Shown: positions 58,540-64,000 of the stretch, piece by piece | Layout: every line of letters begins with the position of its first letter | Numbering within the stretch: position 1 is the first letter of the stretch | Origin: Pisaster brevispinus | Lineage: Eukaryota > Echinodermata > Asteroidea > Forcipulatida > Asteriidae | Reading direction: 5' to 3' | NCBI GenBank assembly: GCA_023634235.1 | Contig: JAMKCF010000051.1 | Coordinates: 62,001 to 126,000 of the forward strand | DNA: 64,000 bases | Translations under genes and position numbers: made by a program | Notes under the pieces: model-generated | What the model was told of the DNA's origin: nothing | Seen by the model: only the letters and a program-made list of their open reading frames with translations | Database searches by the model: none

Positions 58540-61410
58540 GGTTGGGGTTAGGGTAGGGGTAGGGTAAGCATAAGGGTGGAGCCGTAAGGGATGAGTGTAG
58601 AGGGGGGGGGGGTGGACAAGTTTCCGTGCCTATTTGGGGGTTGGGAGGGGGAGGGGGAATTGCAAAACCGAGGAAGGGGTGACGATGGCTGCGTTCAGAA
58701 TGTTTAGACTGTGGATACATGTGGTTGACTTAAAACAATTTAGAAGTTTTGGAGCAAAAATTGTATGGTTAGCTGTGAAGGAAACTGTAGTTTTTAAGAC
58801 ATTCCACGATTTGGATACGGGGTGATTTTGATTGATGTTCAATGTTTGTTTGCTTTTTTAGGTGGTTTTTTTTACTGTGTGTAACTATGGTTAAATGTAG
58901 TATTTATGAAGGAAGATGCAAGAACACTGCACTGTTCAGTTTTGGTGTAGTATACGGCTGGCTGGTAATAAAACTATTCGGTTATTATGCAGTATTAATT
59001 CAGTAATAAGAGACACTCCATGATTAGGCTGTTGGGTGTTGAAAATAAATGTTTTTCCTTCTTTTCTTGTTTGAGGAAAGTTGGTAACAAAAGTATGATT
59101 TTAGTGAAGGAAAAAGATTTATAAGGGTGAGTGATGGATTCGTGTATGGGTGTGTTTCGGTTGGGTTGGGGTTAGGGTTAGGGTTATTTTGGAAATACAA
59201 CTCTGCGTTTACAAACAGCTACATTCATCATGAGAAAAAAGTTTGGACAGTAACTCCGTGATTTAGATGTGTTTTCAATTGACGTTAAAGTGTTTTTTGT
59301 TTATTTTAGGAAGGTTGGAAATCAATTATTCAGTTACAAACAGCAGTTCTAAAGGAAAGAGTGATGTAACTCCTTGACTAGGTGTGGGGGTGCAATTGGT
59401 TATGAAACTCTGCCGTTACATGTATTATTCATGAGGGAAAGATTAATATGCACGAGAAATTTCATAATACGGGATGTTTGTTTCTTAATATTTAATGTTT
59501 CTTTCTGAGATTGTGGCTATAATACAAAACAGGGCTTGCAATGTAGTAGCGCAGAAAAAATACACTGAATGATATGGGGTGTGTACAGGTTTGTTTTATG
59601 TTGTTTAATCTTCTTTTTAAGATTGTTGGTAAAATACAACTACGGTTACATGCTCTTTCTTTCTGTTTCTTTTTGAGGACATTTGGTAACAGAATTAAGC
59701 TGTAGTACGAGCAGTAGTCACGAATGAAAGAATAATGTAAGTGAAACTCGTGCGTTGGGTGTCGGGTGTGGGGTGTTTCCAATGGATGTTAGAATGGGGG
59801 TTTTAAGTTTCCAAAAAATTATAAAAACTTTGCCGATACTAGTAGTATTCAAGGAGGAAAGAGCAGTGTACGAGTTTTACTATATGGTTCGGGATGCTTG
59901 CACTCTTGTGTCTTAATGTTTAATGTTTTTTCTAAGATTATTGATAATAAAAGTAGTCATGTGAAGTATTGAGCAGCAATAAAAGACCGAATGATTCGGG
60001 ATGTGTGCAATTTTGTTTCTTGATGTTCGTTGTTTCTTTGTAAGATTGTTGTTATGATACAAATGTTTTTCTGGATGGTTGGGAATAAAACTTTGTGGTT
60101 AAAAACAGCAGTCCAGGAGGAAAGAGTATGCAAAAGAAAATCCAGGGATTAGGGTGTTTTGGGTTGTTTTTTTTTTTTTTTTTTTTTTTTTTTGGGGGGG
60201 GGGGGGTTTGGGTTAGGGTGAAGGTTAGAAATAAAACTCTGATAGAGATTAGGGTGTTTTGGGTCGGTTGTTTGGGGTTAGGGTTAGGGTGAAGTTTGGA
60301 AATAAAACTCTGATAGGGATTATGGTGTTTTAGGTCGGTTGTTTGGGGTTAGGGTAAGAGTGAAGTTTAGAAATAAAACTCTGATAGGGATTAGAGTGTT
60401 TTGGGCGGTTATTTGGGTTAGGGTTAGGGTTAGAAATAAAACTCTGCAGTTCAGAGGAAAGAGTAATGTAAAATAAACTCTATGATAGGGATTAAGGTGT
60501 TTTGTGTAGGTTGCTGGGGTTAGGGTTAGGGTGAAGTTAAGAAATAATACTCTGATAGGAATTTGGGTGTTTTGGGTGGGTTATTTGGGGTTAGGGTAAG
60601 GGTAAAGCTTAGAAATAATACTCTCATAGGGATTAGGGTGTTTTGGGGCGGTTATTTGGGGTTATGGTTAGGGTTAGAATTAAAACTGCAGTAAAAATAA
60701 GTCGTAAAAATAAACTCTATGATAGGGATAAGGGTGTTTTGGGTCGGTTGTTTGGGGTTAGGGTTAGGAATAAAACTCTGCAGTTAAGAGGCATAGAGTA
60801 ATGTAAAAGAAACTTTTCGATAGGGATCGGGGTACTTTGGGGTGGGTTGGTTGTGGTTAGGGTTAGGGTTAGGGTTAGGGTTAGGGTTAGGGTTAGGGTT
60901 AGGGCTAGGGTTTTTTACGGGACGGTTGGAAATAAAACTCTGCAGTTACACACAGCATTCCAGGAGGAAAGAGTAATGACTGTAAAAGAAACTCCATAAT
61001 AGGGAATGGGGTGTTTTCTGTTGGGTTAGGGTTAGAGTTAGGGTTAGGGTCGGGGTTAGGGTTAGGGTTATAGGGCTAGGGTTTTTTACGGGACGGTTGG
61101 AAATAAAACTCTGCAGTTACACACAGCATTCCAGGAGGAAAGAGTAATGACCGTAAAAGAAACTCCATAATAGGGAATGGGGTGTTTTCTGTTGGGTTAG
61201 GGTTAGAGTTAGGGTTAGGGTCAGGGTTAGGGTTAGGGTTAGGGTTTTTTACGGGACGGTTGGAAACAAAACCCTGCAATTACACACAGCGTTCCAAGAG
61301 GAAAGAGTAATGACTGTAAAAGAAACTCCATAGTAGGGAATGCGGTGTTTTTTGTTGGTTAGGGTTCGGGGTTAGGGTTAGGGTTTGGGTTAGGGTTAGG
61401 TTTTTTCGTG
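58540..61410. repeat. Interstitial telomeric (TTAGGG)n array with composite units
   Basis: G-rich strand on plus. Longest pure run at about 60855-60904 (eight or more TTAGGG). From 60911 a composite unit of about 164-172 bp recurs (ttttttacgggacggttgga at 60911, 61083 and 61247), each with aaaactctgcagttacacac, aggaggaaagagtaatga and a TTAGGG tract. To the left, older and more diverged units continue back to about 58900 (ataaaactctg, gaggaaagag, tagggtgttttggg). Confidence 0.9.
60166..60206. repeat. Poly-T then poly-G tract
   Basis: About 28 T followed by about 13 G within the telomeric array; likely length-polymorphic and hard to assemble. Confidence 0.8.
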
Positions 61411-63210
61411 ACGGTTAGAAAGAAAAGTAGGGTTACACACTGTATCCATGCATGAATGGGTAATAACAAAAGACTCATTGATTCTGGTGAGTGTTTTTTT
61501 TTTTCTTCTTTTTTTCCTAAGTGTATTGGTATAATAAACACAGGAGTTACACACAATGGAGGGAAAAGGTATTTTAAACGCCTCAAAAGCCCCTGTTGGA
61601 ATACTGGTTGATACGGCCTAGTGTAGAAATTTGTGGATTTTGTAGAGGGGGTTACAGAGGTAAGGTAATTTATTCCTCAAAAAAGATTTTGAGTGGACTA
61701 TTATAATCCTTATCAACTAAAACTTATGATAGTATATAAAATTTCCACCAAAAATTTAAACCACCCCCTTAAATTTGGAGTTTAAAACCTCAGTTTTGCC
61801 ATAAAACTTTGACCAATCCGTGTGAGGGCGCTTAAAGTGTATGGACCCTGAAGTCATCATTGGGAAAATGCATAGAAAATACACTTATAAGTGTGAAAAT
61901 GGTGACAAGGAGCCAGTCTATTTACAAACGAAGAGGGGCTTTTTATTTTTGGGTCAGCGGCAATCTAAAATTGTCAATTTCTTCATGATTTCGTAGACGA
62001 GTGATATTTTAAACCCATGCAATGAATACATAATCAGGTAAGGACCACGTTGGTGATTTCAAAATTAGTAAATTTGGACCCTTTGAATATCAACCCACGA
62101 ATGTTCAGGCTGAGACTACAGCACTCCCACCACTAGCCCATGGCTGTCCCACCACGTGCACGTGCACATGTACATTCCACCGGTGCATTGCACGGTGCCC
62201 ACTTAGTGTTCTGTTGCTTGTTGGTCTACACAATGCATACAGATCATGCACCTCCATGTTTTACTCACACAAGTTGAGGGCACTTGGATTTTTTTGCACA
62301 GCACCCAAACAAATTTGTTATCAATAGTGATTTGGTCAGAAATTAATTTAAATGGATACAATTTTAATACCATGATCCATTTAATATATTTTTTTTTCGG
62401 GGTGGAGATTTAGAGGAAAACTGTCTTACACATGAAACAAATCAATAAGCATTGGTTAGGTTTTCAATAATTTATTCCAATAAATTCCAATATGTCGTAA
62501 GAAAACATACACTTCTTGAACGTAGTCCTAACACTAGGTTTGCCCCCATTTGAGGGTAAATACAATGGATCCCCTAAACACAAAGTACAGAAATGATAAT
62601 CAACAAAATAACAATTCAAATAGATACAAATAATTGAATGAATAAGTCTCAATGTGATAAATCACTGATTACATTACATTCATACTGATATTAATCCCAA
62701 GGTGAAACAATATTATCTTCAAATTTTGACAAACTTTTTCACAGATAGTGTATTTAGTGGTTTTTTTAAATTTCGGCAAAAGTGAGATTGCACCCCCAAA
62801 ACAGAGAGACCATCCTTCATTTAGACATGGTTGGAAAGTTATACAGAATTAAAAGTGCAAAAATAGTTTAAAATAAGAATTTAAGAAATAAAAACAATCT
62901 TAAATTTGTCATACATGTTAGAAAAACTCAACAATAGTAGCATAAATATTAATAATGTAGACAAAAACCTTTAGTTTGTCATACATGAAAGGTTGTCACT
63001 AAAATACTTAGGGGTTTTCCCGTGTAAGGAACCAGTGCAGACAATAGATCTGCATTACAATGGTTAAAAAACAACAAACTGATGGTTGAATGCATTCCAT
63101 TACACTTAAATAATTACAGACCAATAAACTACCATGAAGTTAGTCAGATTAAAAAAATAATTAAAATAAAATAACAATCAAATAAATAAGTAAACTAGAG
63201 CAGTGTGTTT
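61411..63210. other. Intergenic, no supported feature
   Basis: AT-rich sequence. A palindrome-rich patch ccacgtgcacgtgcacatgt occurs near 62152. No coding region was recognised. Confidence 0.45.
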
Positions 63211-63225
63211 GTGGGAACTAACGTA

Positions 63226-63555
63226 ACACTGCACCTTTAAGGTAACATCACATGACATTTGATGACGTCATTATAACAAGACCTCAAATTTTGGTTGTAA
63301 CACATCCTGGCATGAACACATGCAATGGTTTCAGCTCGAATGTATAGATCTTGTAAAACTGCACCTTTAAGCAGTAACATAACTAAGAGTTGGGGGGGGG
63401 GGCACCCAGGACACGTGATGATGTTTGTAGTAATACAGGACCTCAAATTTTTGATGTTAAACATCCCAATTTTTGAATACATACAATGTTTCAGTTTGAT
63501 CGCACATTTCTTCCTGTAAAGACAAAAAACTTTGAAAAGTGCACCTTTAAGATAT
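63226..63555. repeat. Short tandem repeat of about 130-180 bp, 2+ copies
   Basis: The phrase gcacctttaag recurs at 63231, 63361 and 63541. Between them gacctcaaattttgg/gacctcaaatttttg, acatgcaatggtttcag/acatacaatgtttcag and cacatgac/cacgtgat align. Confidence 0.75.
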
Positions 63556-63574
63556 AATATATATATATATTGTA

Positions 63575-63967
63575 TTTTTATAGCGCCTACTGCAGGCCAG
63601 CCTCTAAGCGCTTAACATTCAGTATTTCCTGCAAGGTATTTGGGGCTACGTTTTGAAGTATGAGACCTACTCCTTTACATAGCACCATGTAATGGTTTAC
63701 AAGGTGCTGTGGCGCAATATGCAGCCGATCAAACCAGGAACACCGGGGCGGACCCCTTCTCTTTTCGATAAGTGCACTGGGTTCTTTTTCGTGCGTTACA
63801 CAACACACGGGACCAACGGCTTTACGTCCCATCCGAAGGACGAAGCAATCATGGTTAAGTGTCTTGCTTAAGGACACAGGTGTCACGACCGGGGCTCGAA
63901 CCCACACTCTGCTGATCAGAAACACCAGAGCTTGAGTCCAGTGATCTTATCCACTCGGCCACGACAC
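63575..63967 (-). mobile_element. tRNA-Ser-type SINE (minus strand)
   Basis: On the minus strand it begins tgtcgtggccgagtggataa (A box) with a B box gtgggttcgagccccgg, then a conserved central body (cgtaaagccgttggtcccg) and an L2-like end aggcgctataaaaatacaat adjoining an (AT)n tail. The open frame across it is a by-product of the SINE. Confidence 0.85.
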
Positions 63968-64000
63968 GTCATGTGATGCATGATGACTACACGATGACAA

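Noticed and set aside
60095..60292. Frame with poly-F/poly-G
   Set aside because: Arises from the T and G homopolymers in the telomeric array.
61076..61586. Frames with PNPNPNPN repeats on the minus strand
   Set aside because: They are translations of the CCCTAA telomeric repeat.
63587..63925. 112-codon minus-strand open frame
   Set aside because: It lies entirely within a tRNA-derived SINE and reflects its conserved body, not a protein.

Overview
This is a eukaryotic, animal window: about 60-65% AT, long non-coding stretches, spliced gene fragments, tRNA-derived SINEs, LINE 3' ends, a PIF/Harbinger transposase, many MITEs and TTAGGG telomere-type repeats. There are no bacterial operons. 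Immunoglobulin-type receptors, the repeat types and the vertebrate-type telomere repeat together suggest a marine invertebrate deuterostome, most likely an echinoderm such as a sea star. The assignment is an inference from repeat style, not a match to a reference.

Region 1-34.3 kb is a minus-strand cluster of immunoglobulin-domain membrane receptor genes whose coding regions appear intronless. Two are intact: A (2181-4064) and E (27335-29140). Two are nearly intact: B (10053-11494, one frameshift) and F (31898-33364, one in-frame TAA plus a frameshift at the very end). One is a truncated pseudogene, C (12923-13630). Three short C-terminal or 3'-end remnants lie at 8375-8540, 14515-14640 and 34262-34318. 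The intact layout is signal peptide, a V-set Ig domain with a D(S/T)GTYWC motif, two further Ig domains, a stalk, one transmembrane helix and a tyrosine-motif tail.

The striking pattern is combinatorial. There are two promoter-plus-N-terminal modules: type I (MG[FI]TKLC signal peptide, upstream palindrome TGACGCGTCA) and type II (MKIPRV signal peptide, TATATAAAT box). There are two C-terminal modules: L (about 200-residue tail with two ITIMs) and S (short tail with YTEL, YQSL and YSDV motifs and a glutamate inside the membrane helix). All four combinations occur: A is I+L, B is II+S, E is II+L and F is I+S. They are joined through a nearly identical Ig2-Ig3 core. This looks like an invertebrate paired-receptor cluster diversified by gene conversion and unequal crossing-over, and it is the main candidate for an undescribed system here.

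The cluster sits in a large direct segmental duplication: about 1-17.8 kb (unit 1) corresponds to about 24.9-37.55 kb (unit 2). Each unit ends with a two-exon pseudogene of the queuosine-salvage glycosylase family (QNG1/C9orf64-like) carrying shared lesions. Unit 1 alone holds a 94-bp, roughly 25-copy minisatellite (5411-7790). Between the units lie a decayed Harbinger element (18.4-20.5 kb) and a 1.7-kb tandem duplication (22.3-26.0 kb).

From 38 to 56 kb the DNA is mostly mobile-element debris (L2-like LINE end, Tc1-like, hAT-like and foldback MITEs, a tRNA-Asn-like inverted pair, SINEs, a LINE ORF2 C-terminus). Three well-phased plus-strand exons (51337-51411, 53867-53907, 55585-55674) form the 3' end of an unrecognised gene with a basic C-terminus. 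From 58.5 to 61.4 kb there is a large interstitial telomeric (TTAGGG) array with composite units. The window ends with a short tandem repeat and a tRNA-Ser-type SINE.
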